From: Pseudobacter ginsenosidimutans
GTDB lineage: Bacteria > Bacteroidota > Bacteroidia > Chitinophagales > Chitinophagaceae
DNA length: 64,000 nucleotides
Assembly: GCF_007970185.1 (NCBI RefSeq)
Contig: NZ_CP042431.1
Span: forward strand, 4,650,001-4,714,000
Direction: 5' to 3'
Both the position numbers and the translations under genes were made by a program. Positions within the stretch are counted from its first letter, which is position 1. Every line of letters begins with the position of its first letter. Of the stretch, positions 25,941-34,521 are shown in pieces. Below the pieces are notes generated by a model. That model was not told the DNA's origin. It saw only the letters and a program-made list of their open reading frames with translations, and did no database searches.

Positions 25941-26864
25941 ATGGAAAAAGAATTATTTACTTACACTGGCAATCCCCTGTTCTCCCACAAATACACCTGT
26001 GATCCAACGGTGATCACTTATGCCGGAAGGCTGTTCCTGTACACAGGTCATGATGAGGCCGGGGCAGGAGTGAACGCTTATGTGATGAACAACTGGCTTT
26101 GTTTTTCCACGCAGGACCTGGTGGAATGGGAAGAATATCCGATGCCGCTGAAAGCAAAGGATTTCTCCTGGGCCAGTGGGGACGCATACGCCAGTTGCAT
26201 GGTGCATCATAATGATAAATTCTACTGGTTTGTTGCAGTATCCCATGCGTCTATAAAAGGAAAAGCAATTGGTGTTGCTGTTTCCGGTAGACCGGAAGGG
26301 CCTTTCAAAGACGCTCTGGGAGCGGCTTTGGTCTCTCACGATATGTTGCCGGCTGATGCTGGTGAAAAAGCCAATCTCGATCCTTCCGTATTGATCGATC
26401 ATGATGGACAGGCATATTTATACTGGGGTAATCAACAATGTTATTGCGCAAGATTGAAGCCGGACCTTGCCGGGATTGATGGGCCCATTTCCATTATTCC
26501 ATTACCCGGTTTTATGGAAGGAGCGCATATTCATGAACGTAATGGATGGTATTATCTGTCTTATGGATATGGCTATCCTGAAAAAGTGGCTTATGCCATG
26601 AGCCGTCATCCGGAAGGGCCATGGGAGTTTGTGGGGATCCTGAATGAGATCCCCGGCAACTGCGCCACCAACAGGCCTGCTATCATCCGGTTCAACGGGC
26701 AGGATTATTTCATCTACCACAACGGTGCGTTGAAAAATGGGGGAAGTCACCGGAGATCGGTTTGTATAGACAGGCTGGAGTATAACCAGGATGGAACGAT
26801 GAAGCGGGTGATCATGACCAGCGAGGGCATATTACCCGCAGGATCATCTATGAGACAATTATAG
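25941..26864 (+). CDS. GH43-type glycoside hydrolase without signal peptide
   Basis: 307 residues forming a single five-bladed propeller of the GH43 clan (arabinofuranosidase/xylosidase type). Catalytic-region landmarks are CDPTVITYAGRLFLYTGHDE (base aspartate, ~residue 19), NLDPSVLIDHDGQAYLYWG (second aspartate, ~145) and MEGAHIHERNGWYYLSYG (acid glutamate, ~192). Unlike most Bacteroidota GH43 enzymes it has no signal peptide or lipobox at the chosen ATG, so it would act in the cytoplasm on imported oligosaccharides, or the substrate reaches it by another route. It is not in a SusC/SusD locus. A strong terminator follows. The exact substrate cannot be told. Confidence 0.85.
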   Translation: MEKELFTYTGNPLFSHKYTCDPTVITYAGRLFLYTGHDEAGAGVNAYVMNNWLCFSTQDLVEWEEYPMPLKAKDFSWASGDAYASCMVHHNDKFYWFVAVSHASIKGKAIGVAVSGRPEGPFKDALGAALVSHDMLPADAGEKANLDPSVLIDHDGQAYLYWGNQQCYCARLKPDLAGIDGPISIIPLPGFMEGAHIHERNGWYYLSYGYGYPEKVAYAMSRHPEGPWEFVGILNEIPGNCATNRPAIIRFNGQDYFIYHNGALKNGGSHRRSVCIDRLEYNQDGTMKRVIMTSEGILPAGSSMRQL

Positions 26865-26884
26865 AAAGATGGAATTCGCATATT

Positions 26885-26915
26885 GAAGCCCGGGAAATGC
26901 CCGGGCTTCTTCGTT
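26885..26915 (+). terminator. Intrinsic terminator after the GH43-type gene
   Basis: GAAGCCCGGG and CCCGGGCTTC, a perfect 10-bp stem around AAATG, followed by TTCGTT. It lies 20 bases after the stop codon. Confidence 0.75.
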
Positions 26916-27000
26916 ATATAAAAAATGGAAAACAAAACTTTTGTATTTTCATAGAGAAGATGATAATTCTGAAATAGTATACAGGATTCAATAAACAGGA

Positions 27001-28239
27001 ATGGAAAACTATGCCGTTATACTGCTGATCATGGCCCTCATGATCGTTGCATCGGGTTTTGCTGAAAAGATGAAAGTTGCCGTGCCGGTGGTGCTTCTGA
27101 TTGTTGGCATCGTGATCGGATTTGTGCCTGCTATGCCGGCCCTGGAGCTGAATCCGGAGATCATCATGCTGTTATTCCTTCCTCCCTTGCTCTACGATGC
27201 TGCTTTCAATATCTCCTTCAAGGATTTCAAAACAAATATCAATACCATCAGTACCCTTGCCATCGGTTTGGTTTTTATTACCACTGCAGGTATTGCGGCC
27301 GTGGCGTATTACATGATCCCGGGCATGACCTGGCCGCTGGCATTCGTATTGGGCGCAATCCTTTCTGCTACTGATGCCGTTGCAGCGATCGGTATCACCA
27401 AAGGGCTGGGGCTTCCACATAAGACCGTCACCATCCTGGAAGGAGAGAGCCTCGTGAATGATGCATCGGCATTGGTGGCATATCGTTTTGCCGTTGCAGC
27501 GGTAACCGGAATTGCTTTTGTTACCTGGAAGGCATTGTTGCAATTCCTGATCGTATTGGGAGGCGGTTTTCTGGTTGGATTAGTCCTGGTGAAAGCTTTA
27601 TCATTCGCCCTTCGTTTTTTCCGTACCAATGACCTGGTGATCATCAGCCTGATGTTGCTGATGCCTTTCGCCACTTACCTGGTGGCAGAGCATTTTGAAG
27701 TATCGGGAGTGATCGCTGTTGTGGTATTGGGATTGGGTATGTCCAGACTTAGCAGGGAAAGGTTCCCGGAAAAGATCAAGGCGCAATCCAAACATTTCTG
27801 GGACGTGATCATCTTCCTGCTCAATGGTCTGATCTTTTTGCTGATCGGATTGGAGTTCCCGCTTGTATTGAAGCAATTGCAGGATACACAGATCTGGCCA
27901 TTTATCGGTTACGCATTGGTGATAGCGCTGACAGCGCTCCTGATCCGTATGATCAGGGTATACTGGCAACAGTTCAATCTGCAAAGGGCTTTCCGGGGCA
28001 AGCGCCATATCAGCGAAGATGCTTTATTCGATTCCAAAACAAGTTTCATCATTACCTGGTCCGGGATGCGTGGGATCGTTTCTCTGGCCATCGCGCTCGG
28101 TCTTCCCATCGCACTGAAGAACGGCGAGCCATTCCCGATGCGGAATGAGATCATTTTCATCTCCATTGCCGTGGTGCTGCTTTCCTTGCTGGGACAGGGT
28201 TTGACCTTGCCCTGGGTGGTGAAGAAGTTCGGGAAATAG
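27001..28239 (+). CDS. Cation/proton antiporter (CPA1/NhaP type)
   Basis: 412 residues with about 11-12 membrane helices. The CPA1 core is visible: VLGAILSATDAVAAIGITKGLGLP and TILEGESLVNDASALVAYRFAVAAV, where the adjacent N-D pair forms the ion site. Near the end, ITWSGMRGIVSLAIALGLPI is the conserved late-helix segment. It should exchange sodium or potassium for protons at the inner membrane, helping pH and salt homeostasis. The long C-terminal cytoplasmic tail of NhaP/NHE types is missing, so this is a short form. It is a single-gene unit: preceded by a terminator and convergent with a GNAT gene 11 bases downstream. Confidence 0.92.
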   Translation: MENYAVILLIMALMIVASGFAEKMKVAVPVVLLIVGIVIGFVPAMPALELNPEIIMLLFLPPLLYDAAFNISFKDFKTNINTISTLAIGLVFITTAGIAAVAYYMIPGMTWPLAFVLGAILSATDAVAAIGITKGLGLPHKTVTILEGESLVNDASALVAYRFAVAAVTGIAFVTWKALLQFLIVLGGGFLVGLVLVKALSFALRFFRTNDLVIISLMLLMPFATYLVAEHFEVSGVIAVVVLGLGMSRLSRERFPEKIKAQSKHFWDVIIFLLNGLIFLLIGLEFPLVLKQLQDTQIWPFIGYALVIALTALLIRMIRVYWQQFNLQRAFRGKRHISEDALFDSKTSFIITWSGMRGIVSLAIALGLPIALKNGEPFPMRNEIIFISIAVVLLSLLGQGLTLPWVVKKFGK

Positions 28240-28250
28240 ATTGTATACTT

Positions 28251-28700
28251 TTATAGCTGAAGCTTATAGCCGATATGTGATGCTTCAAAGCCCAGTCTTT
28301 CATAGAAGCGGTGCGCATCAGGCCGCTTCCTGTCTGTTGTGAGCTGCACCAGTCCGCAACCTTCCTTCCTGCATTTTTCTATCGCCCATTCAAACATGGC
28401 TTCCCCGAGTCCTTCGCCGCGGCGGTCACTTGCAATACGCATTGCTTCGATCTGTCCGCGTTTCATACCGCTGCGCGACAAACCAGGAATGAACGTCAGT
28501 TGCAGCGTTCCGGTTATCCTTCCATTTTCTTCAGCTACGGCAAGAAATTGATTTGGGTCTGTATCGATGGCATGAAAGGCATCGATATAAACCTGTTTTT
28601 CCGCATTCTCCCTCGATGCGCCCAGTATATCATCAGCAAGCAATGCTATAATAGCGTCCAGGTCTGCTGTTGCAGCCTTCCGGAATATCAGTTCAGTCAT
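28251..28700 (-). CDS. GNAT-family N-acetyltransferase
   Basis: 149 residues from the ATG at 28700 (MTELIFRKAATADLDAIIALL), chosen because the upstream extension is not family-like. Acetyl-CoA binding motif A is visible as IEAMRIASDRRGEGLGEAMFEWAIEKC, with the R-x-x-G-x-G/A loop. The C-terminal DRKRPDAHRFYERLGFEASHIGYKL is motif B. It should transfer an acetyl group to an amine; the substrate is not predictable. The open frame continues 23 codons upstream into the tetR control region, which supports the shorter start. It is convergent with the antiporter gene and divergent from tetR. Confidence 0.88.
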   Translation of the reverse strand: MTELIFRKAATADLDAIIALLADDILGASRENAEKQVYIDAFHAIDTDPNQFLAVAEENGRITGTLQLTFIPGLSRSGMKRGQIEAMRIASDRRGEGLGEAMFEWAIEKCRKEGCGLVQLTTDRKRPDAHRFYERLGFEASHIGYKLQL

Positions 28701-28804
28701 TTGCGATGTTTTAATACCCAGTATGTTTTCAAATATGCTGAAATAAACGCTGGGTTGGGTCAAAAACATTTCATTAACAAAAATACCTTTTGAAGCCTTT
28801 TAGG

Positions 28805-28818
28805 TGAATAATTATTCA
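28805..28818. promoter_or_regulatory. TetR operator palindrome in front of tetR
   Basis: TGAATAATTATTCA, a perfect 14-bp palindrome, lies directly before the -7 box at 28821. The identical sequence occurs at 29423-29436 before the efflux genes. Two copies around a tetR gene and its neighbouring efflux operon are the classic layout of a TetR operator. Confidence 0.75.
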
Positions 28819-28820
28819 TT

Positions 28821-28828
28821 TATCTTTG
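28821..28828 (+). promoter_or_regulatory. -7 box of the tetR promoter
   Basis: TATCTTTG matches TAnnTTTG and lies only 4 bases before the GTG start at 28833, so the mRNA would be nearly leaderless. The adjacent operator at 28805-28818 would block polymerase, giving autoregulation. No good -33 box is visible at the usual distance. Confidence 0.5.
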
Positions 28829-28832
28829 CCCC

Positions 28833-29405
28833 GTGAAACCGAAAGATGAAGGAAAAATAGATGAGATCTATACGGCAACCCTGGCACTGGTGAAAGAACA
28901 GGGACTGGCCGGCATCACTATGAGTCAGATCGCCAGGAAAGCAGGCTTTGCAACCGGTACCGTGTACATCTATTTTGCCAATAAGGATGAACTGATCGTA
29001 AAATTGTTCGACAAATGCATCAATGATTACACCAGGGATCATTTTGCCGGCTACGACCCTTCCGCTCCTTTTAAAGTGGCCTTCCATACCATCTGGATGA
29101 ATATGCTTCGCTACTCCATCGAGCATTTCCACGAAATGGTTTTCATTGAACAGTGTTTTCACTCACCTTTTATTTCCGAGGCAACCAGGAAAGCAACCAA
29201 AGACCGCTTACTTCCCTGGCGTGAACTGATAGAGCGCGGGAAAAAAGAAAAACTGATCAAACAGGTTGATGCATCCTGGATCATGCTTTTTGTAAGAGGT
29301 AGTGTGCGGGACCTGGTGAAACATTGCGCTTATCACCAGCTCAAGATCACCAATGAGTTCAGGGAAACCATGTTCGAAATGTGCTGGGATGGGATCAGGG
29401 ACTGA
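28833..29405 (+). CDS. TetR/AcrR-family transcriptional repressor
   Basis: 190 residues starting at GTG. The N-terminal DNA-binding domain (~9-57) contains the helix-turn-helix ITMSQIARKAGFATGTVYIYFANKDELI. The C-terminal ligand-binding part is mostly helical and unrecognised. It lies immediately upstream of, and on the same strand as, a TolC/EmrA/EmrB-type efflux operon. The same palindrome precedes both transcription units, so it most likely represses itself and the efflux genes until an effector (drug or metabolite) binds. Only about 137 bases separate its stop from the tolC-like ATG. Inducer unknown. Confidence 0.93.
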   Translation: MKPKDEGKIDEIYTATLALVKEQGLAGITMSQIARKAGFATGTVYIYFANKDELIVKLFDKCINDYTRDHFAGYDPSAPFKVAFHTIWMNMLRYSIEHFHEMVFIEQCFHSPFISEATRKATKDRLLPWRELIERGKKEKLIKQVDASWIMLFVRGSVRDLVKHCAYHQLKITNEFRETMFEMCWDGIRD

Positions 29406-29422
29406 TTTTTTTGCGAAACGAA

Positions 29423-29436
29423 TGAATAATTATTCA
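29423..29436. promoter_or_regulatory. Second TetR operator palindrome, before the efflux operon
   Basis: TGAATAATTATTCA is identical to the copy at 28805-28818; here the palindrome extends to 16 bases (ATGAATAATTATTCAT). It lies about 107 bases upstream of the tolC-like start codon, in the short gap after tetR. Confidence 0.75.
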
Positions 29437-29542
29437 TCCATGTAGAAAGTATCGAATAATACTTTTCCATTTTTCAACTTCTTGCGATTGCCTGTTATGG
29501 TCTGCTCAATCAGACCACCACATCCTTATTGCTTTAACTAAA

Positions 29543-30892
29543 ATGAATATGCACTCAACACAAAAAAAGGGATTAATGGCGTTATGCTTAGGACTGGCAA
29601 TGATTTGCTCCCTTGCCGTGCATGCCCAGAATCCAATGCCACTGGCCATGGACAAGGCCATCGAGCTGAGTTTACAGAACAGTAAGCAGCTGAAAGTGAA
29701 CAAAGCGAAAATCGAAGCGGCAACCGGTCAACTGAAGCATGCATTGGATAATCGCCTGCCCGATGCAAAGATCAGCGGAGCTTATATGTTCCTGACATCG
29801 CCCAATATCGATCTCAAAACCGGCGAATCCAATGGCGGCGGCAGCAGCGCTTTCCCCAGGCCCAACCAGGCCATGTATGGTATGGCTTCCGTGAACATGC
29901 CATTGTATTCAGGACTGAAGATCCGCTATGGCATTGAATCTGCAAAGTTTCTGGAGAAAGCCGCAGAAGCAGATGCAGGCTACAGCAAAGAAGAAGTGAT
30001 CCTCAATACCATCAACGCGTATTGTAATCTGTACAAGTCTATTTCCGCTGTGAAACTGGTAACGGAGAACCTGGGCCAGTCGCAGCAAAGAGACAAAGAC
30101 TTTCAAAATCTCGAGAAGAACGGTTTGCTGGCGCGTAACGACCTGCTGAAAGCGCAGTTGCAAACAGCAAATATCGAGCTGGCGCTGGTAAATGCGGAGA
30201 ACAATCTCAAGCTGGCCATGGTGAGCCTGAACCTGATGATGGGATTACCGGATCAGACCATCCTTCAACCTGATACTACCGGCTTTGAACAACCGCTTAC
30301 AGCAGCCGGCATTGAAACTTACGTACAGCAGGCTTTCAGTAATCGTAAAGACATAGAAGCGCTCAGTCTTCGCAAAAAAGCAGCAGGTGCAGAAGTGAAT
30401 GCCGTCAAAGGGGAATACTATCCCTCTATTGGTCTGACAGGCGGCTATGCTGCGGGGTATATTCCCAAACTCCTTACCGCCACCAATATCATGAATATTG
30501 GTGTGGGCCTCCAATACAACCTGGGTTCCTTGTGGAAGGCGAAATCCACCATTGCTATAGCGAAGGCCAATGAAAAGGAAATTGAAGCCAGCCAGGAAAT
30601 GCTCAACGATCATATCAAATTATCGATCAACAAGGCTTACCTGAATTTCCTTTCTGCACAAAAACGGATCGAAGTGCAGGGGAAATCGGTGATCAATGCA
30701 ACAGAGAATTATCGTATCACAAAAAACAAACACGACAATAACCTGGTCACCACAACGGAGTTGCTGGATGCGAATGTGGCCCTGCTGGAATCGCAGATCG
30801 CGCTGGAGGAAGCCAAAGCGGATATCGTTATGGCTTATAATTCACTGCTGGAGCAGGCTGGCATTCTACTCAACAATCAATCCGCGAAATAA
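29543..30892 (+). CDS. TolC-family outer-membrane efflux protein
   Basis: 449 residues with a signal peptide (cleavage near VHAQ-NP). Two repeats of the TolC/OEP helical hairpin are visible: ALDNRLPDAKISGAYMFL, YSKEEVILNTINAYCNLYKSI and NGLLARNDLLKAQLQTANIELALVNAENNLKLAM in the first half. The second half has KGEYYPSIGLTGGYAAGY and EASQEMLNDHIKLSINKAYLNFLSAQKR. It should form the trimeric outer-membrane channel of a tripartite exporter with the adaptor and permease that follow (30 bases to the next gene). A TetR operator precedes the operon. Confidence 0.93.
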   Translation: MNMHSTQKKGLMALCLGLAMICSLAVHAQNPMPLAMDKAIELSLQNSKQLKVNKAKIEAATGQLKHALDNRLPDAKISGAYMFLTSPNIDLKTGESNGGGSSAFPRPNQAMYGMASVNMPLYSGLKIRYGIESAKFLEKAAEADAGYSKEEVILNTINAYCNLYKSISAVKLVTENLGQSQQRDKDFQNLEKNGLLARNDLLKAQLQTANIELALVNAENNLKLAMVSLNLMMGLPDQTILQPDTTGFEQPLTAAGIETYVQQAFSNRKDIEALSLRKKAAGAEVNAVKGEYYPSIGLTGGYAAGYIPKLLTATNIMNIGVGLQYNLGSLWKAKSTIAIAKANEKEIEASQEMLNDHIKLSINKAYLNFLSAQKRIEVQGKSVINATENYRITKNKHDNNLVTTTELLDANVALLESQIALEEAKADIVMAYNSLLEQAGILLNNQSAK

Positions 30893-30922
30893 CAAGAACC
30901 CTTAAAGGATAAAAATATCATT

Positions 30923-32029
30923 ATGTCAACTACAAGTAATGAACAAGGCGCAGTCAAAAAGCGTAACTATACTTTTCCGGTCATCCTCACGCTGCTCATT
31001 GTGGGCGGCGCCTGGTTTGGCATCAGCAAATACATCCATGCCCTTCATCACGAAGAAACGGATGATGCGCAGGTGGAAGCCAATATCAGTCCGGTTATCC
31101 CGCGTATCTCAGGTTATGTAACAGAAGTGCGCGTGAAGGATAACCAAATGGTGAAGAAAGGGGATACGCTGCTGATCCTGGACGATCGCGACATGAAACT
31201 CAAGCTGGAACAGACAATTGCGGCGCTTGCCACTTCACAGTCGAACCTGGAAGCAGCCCGCGCTACTGCCGGCGCCGCACATGCGAACATTGCCACAACA
31301 CAGGCTTCCGTTTCCACCATCGATGCGCAGATAGAAACTGCCAGGGTGAATGTATGGCGCGCTACAGAAGATTTCAAGCGCTTTGAAAACCTCATTAAGG
31401 ACCATTCCATCACCCAACAGCAATATGAGCAGGCCCTGGCCGGCAAACAAACAGCTGAAAGACAATTACAGGTATTGGAACAGCAGAAAGGACAGGCTTC
31501 GCACCAGGTAAATGCAGTGAGCTCTCAAAGCAATGCTTCCGCTTCACAGATCGGTATTGCGTCTGCAGCCATCAAAGAAAGGGAAGTAGCAGTGGATGAT
31601 GCAAAGCTCAATCTTTCCTACACCGTGGTTACTGCTTCTTCAGATGGCAAGATCTCCAAAGTGAATGTGCGTGAAGGACAATTTGTGAATGCCGGCGCTG
31701 CTTTGTTCAGCATCGTGCAGGGAGAAGATGTTTGGGTTGTAGCCAATTTCAAGGAGACCCAGGTGGGGAAGATCCGTGAAGGACAAAAAGTGATCGTTGC
31801 GGTAGACGCATTCCCTGATCATGAGTTTGAAGCGAAGGTAGGTTCTTTCTCACCCGCCACCGGTGCGCGTTTTGCGTTGCTGCCCCCTGACAATGCCAGC
31901 GGTAATTTCGTGAAAGTGGTGCAACGTCTTCCTGTTCGTATCGAGTTCACGGATACCAAAGATTCCCTTATTCATTTGCTGAGGGCGGGTCTGAACGCAG
32001 ACGTGGATATTCATCTCGATTCCAATTAA
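30923..32029 (+). CDS. HlyD/EmrA-type membrane fusion protein
   Basis: 368 residues. One N-terminal membrane anchor (~17-36, VILTLLIVGGAWFGISKYI) is followed by the typical EmrA start HHEETDDAQVEANISPVIPRISGYVTEVRVKDNQMVKKGDTLLILDDRD (first lipoyl half). A coiled-coil hairpin (~85-215) comes next, then the second lipoyl half VVTASSDGKISKVNVREGQFVNAGAALFSIV, and the beta-barrel part with VWVVANFKETQVGKIREGQKVIVAVDAF. It bridges the inner-membrane permease encoded next (10 bases) and the TolC-like channel encoded before it. Lack of a lipobox is normal for the EmrA type. Confidence 0.94.
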   Translation: MSTTSNEQGAVKKRNYTFPVILTLLIVGGAWFGISKYIHALHHEETDDAQVEANISPVIPRISGYVTEVRVKDNQMVKKGDTLLILDDRDMKLKLEQTIAALATSQSNLEAARATAGAAHANIATTQASVSTIDAQIETARVNVWRATEDFKRFENLIKDHSITQQQYEQALAGKQTAERQLQVLEQQKGQASHQVNAVSSQSNASASQIGIASAAIKEREVAVDDAKLNLSYTVVTASSDGKISKVNVREGQFVNAGAALFSIVQGEDVWVVANFKETQVGKIREGQKVIVAVDAFPDHEFEAKVGSFSPATGARFALLPPDNASGNFVKVVQRLPVRIEFTDTKDSLIHLLRAGLNADVDIHLDSN

Positions 32030-32039
32030 TCATTACAAG

Positions 32040-33620
32040 ATGCAAGATCAAAATTCACTGGTAGAGTATGGCCTCCGTCGCGTGATCATCACCATTACAG
32101 CGGTGGTGTGCGCGCTGCTGGAGATCATCGATACCACTATCGTGAACGTTGCCATCAGCGATATGCGGGGAACGCTTGGCGCCACGCTCAATGAAGTGAG
32201 CTGGGTGATCACAGCCTATGCCATCGCAAATGTGATCATCGTGCCGATGACCAGCTGGCTTTCGCAGCAATTCGGTCGTACCAATTATTTCGCAGCTTCG
32301 ATCATATTGTTCACCGTATCATCGTTTCTCTGCGGCAATGCAACCGGTATCAATGAACTGATCCTTTTCCGTTTCCTGCAGGGATTGGGCGGTGGTGCGC
32401 TGCTGGTGACTTCACAGACGATCATCACTGAGATCTTTCCCGTGGAGAAACGCGCGATGGCCCAGGCTATTTATATGCTGGGCGTGATCGTTGGGCCCAC
32501 GCTTGGCCCGCCATTGGGTGGTTATATCATCGAACATTATGCATGGCCATATATTTTCTATATCAATATTCCTGTAGGCGTACTGGCCACCTTGCTTACG
32601 ATCCGGTATGTTAAAAGTCCGCGGTATGCGGAAAAAAGGAAAGCCAGCGAGGTGGACTGGCTCGGCATCGCTTTGCTGGCAGTAGCTGTAGGTTGTTTGC
32701 AATATATCCTTGAAAAAGGACAGGAGGAAGACTGGTTCAGTAATACTACCATCATCGTACTCACGGTAATGGCTATACTGGGTATCTTCTTCTTCATTTG
32801 GCGTGAGCTCACTTTCAAATATCCGATTGTTGAATTGCGGGTGTTGAAGAATAGTAACCTGCGGATTGGGGTGATCCTGAGTTTCATCATGGGCTTTGGA
32901 TTGTACGGATCAACTTTCGTGATCCCTGTGTATACGCAATCCATCCTGGGCTGGAATGCGCAGCAAACGGGTATGCTGATGGTGCCGAGCGCCCTCATGA
33001 TCGCGTTCATGATGCCGATAGTTGGACAATTGATCCAGAAAGGCGTTCCCCAAAAACTGCTCATCACCGGAGGATTCATTATCTTTTTTATTTTCTGTAT
33101 GGGCTGTTATTATATCATCACGCCTTCTACGGGTGGAGATAATTTCTTCTGGGTGCTGATGATCCGTGGTGTGGGCCTTGGTTTCCTGGCAGTGCCGGTT
33201 TCTGTAATGTCATTGTCCACCCTGAAAGGACAGCAGATCGGGCAGGGGGCTGCTTTCTCCGGGATGATGCGCCAGTTGGGTGGTTCCTTTGGTGTGGCGA
33301 TGATCTCCACATTCATATCAAGACAGAATATGCAGCACCGCAGTACCCTGGTGTCCAGGCTGGATATATACGACCCCGAAGTACAGCAGCGGGTGGAGCA
33401 GCTCAAGGCATCTTTCATCGCTAAAGGCCAGCCGGTGAATGTGGCCGAAGGGTCCGCTTACAAGTTGCTGGATGGAACTGTGAATTTACAATCCACCGTT
33501 TTATCGTATATGGATGTATTCCTTTATGTAGGCATGATGTTCCTGATCTGCGTGCCTGTTATCATCTTTTTTGTAAAACAATCGAAAACAAAGGTAAGCA
33601 TGGCTGATGCTGCCCACTAA
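32040..33620 (+). CDS. DHA2 (EmrB/QacA) family MFS drug/proton antiporter
   Basis: 526 residues with about 14 membrane helices. The DHA2 signatures are clear: LLEIIDTTIVNVAISDMRGTLGAT at the N-terminus (motif D1 region), WLSQQFGRTNYF (motif A), FRFLQGLGGGALLVTSQTII (motif B) and GVIVGPTLGPPLGGYI (motif C of antiporters). It should be the proton-driven pump of the tripartite system. The next gene starts 5 bases after its stop. The drug range cannot be told from sequence; EmrAB-type pumps export hydrophobic uncouplers and antibiotics. It is controlled by the TetR upstream by inference from shared operators. Confidence 0.94.
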   Translation: MQDQNSLVEYGLRRVIITITAVVCALLEIIDTTIVNVAISDMRGTLGATLNEVSWVITAYAIANVIIVPMTSWLSQQFGRTNYFAASIILFTVSSFLCGNATGINELILFRFLQGLGGGALLVTSQTIITEIFPVEKRAMAQAIYMLGVIVGPTLGPPLGGYIIEHYAWPYIFYINIPVGVLATLLTIRYVKSPRYAEKRKASEVDWLGIALLAVAVGCLQYILEKGQEEDWFSNTTIIVLTVMAILGIFFFIWRELTFKYPIVELRVLKNSNLRIGVILSFIMGFGLYGSTFVIPVYTQSILGWNAQQTGMLMVPSALMIAFMMPIVGQLIQKGVPQKLLITGGFIIFFIFCMGCYYIITPSTGGDNFFWVLMIRGVGLGFLAVPVSVMSLSTLKGQQIGQGAAFSGMMRQLGGSFGVAMISTFISRQNMQHRSTLVSRLDIYDPEVQQRVEQLKASFIAKGQPVNVAEGSAYKLLDGTVNLQSTVLSYMDVFLYVGMMFLICVPVIIFFVKQSKTKVSMADAAH

Positions 33621-33625
33621 CGTAT

Positions 33626-34455
33626 ATGTCTACCGTAATTGTGATCACCAACCTCACAGATTCCTCGCAACATGCGCTTGAATATGCCTGCAGCCTGCAG
33701 CAGGATGCACCCGGACGCATTATCCTTTTCCACTTTTTCTCTTTTCTGCCGGGTTCGCCGGCGAGGGAGCTTCGATGGCTGTATTGAATGACGTGTACCA
33801 GCAGGAGGAAGCCCTGGTGAAACCGGGAATAGAAAAAGTGAAAGAACGGTTCCCTGGTTTTGAATTCGAAACCCGCGTGGTGGCTGGCAATTTTGAAGAT
33901 GCTTTGCTAGAGGAGATCGTTTTGTCAGAAGCTTCACTGGTGATCACAGGAGCAGAGGGAGATTATGATGAATTCCTTTCCTGGGATAACCAGGTGCTGA
34001 AATTATTCACCAATCTGCCCGTGCCGGTGATCATTGTTCCTGCACAGATCAGATTTTCGCGCGTACAGAATCTTGCATTTGCCTGCAATTACAGGGTGGA
34101 TGATCCTGATGGGCCGGCTGGCATTTTACGAAAGCTCCGGGAACTCTGGCATTGCAGGATCCATCTCGTGTATGTGAACAAAGATGGAAGGCCGGCAACA
34201 GAGGCAGAGAAGGCTACACAACAAAGCTGGCAGGATGCCTTGCAGCGATTCGATGTATTGTTCCATGAATTGAATGGAGCCGATGCTGCCAGGGCAGTGG
34301 ACAGTTTCTGCCAGGAACAGTTGATCGATCTGCTGGCCATCAGGCCGCACAGGCATGGTATCTGGGATAATTTATTCGGCATGAACAATACCAGGGAGTT
34401 TGCACATTTGAATTCTGTGCCGGTACTGGCGTTGAGGGCAGGCCGAAACAGCTGA
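33626..34455 (+). pseudogene. Universal stress protein (two-domain), frameshifted
   Basis: A 276-codon universal stress protein gene split between two frames. The N-terminal part starts at ATG 33626 (MSTVIVITNLTDSSQHALEYA, a normal Usp start) and stops early at TGA 33785. The rest is in a different frame, and the region GFAGEGASMAVLNDVYQQEEALVKPG continues to 34455. It contains the remainder of the first Usp domain (ASLVITGAEG) and a second domain with VPVIIVP and NSVPVLALRAG. The shift lies between about 33725 and 33755, a T-rich stretch (CACTTTTTCTCTTTTCTG), where one base seems to have been lost. It may be a true mutation, a sequencing error, or slippage. The start is 5 bases after the pump gene, so it ends the efflux operon. 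Confidence 0.7.
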
Positions 34456-34475
34456 CCGCTCTACAAAAGAAATAG

Positions 34476-34520
34476 AAAAGGAGAATGATGGCCCGCAAGG
34501 CTTATCATTCTCCTTTTTTC
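34476..34520. terminator. Bidirectional intrinsic terminator between two convergent operons
   Basis: AAAAGGAGAATGAT (34476-34489) and ATCATTCTCCTTTT (34504-34517), a perfect 14-bp stem. T runs follow on both strands, so it can end both the efflux operon and the convergent ABC-transporter operon. Confidence 0.85.
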
Positions 34521-34521
34521 A

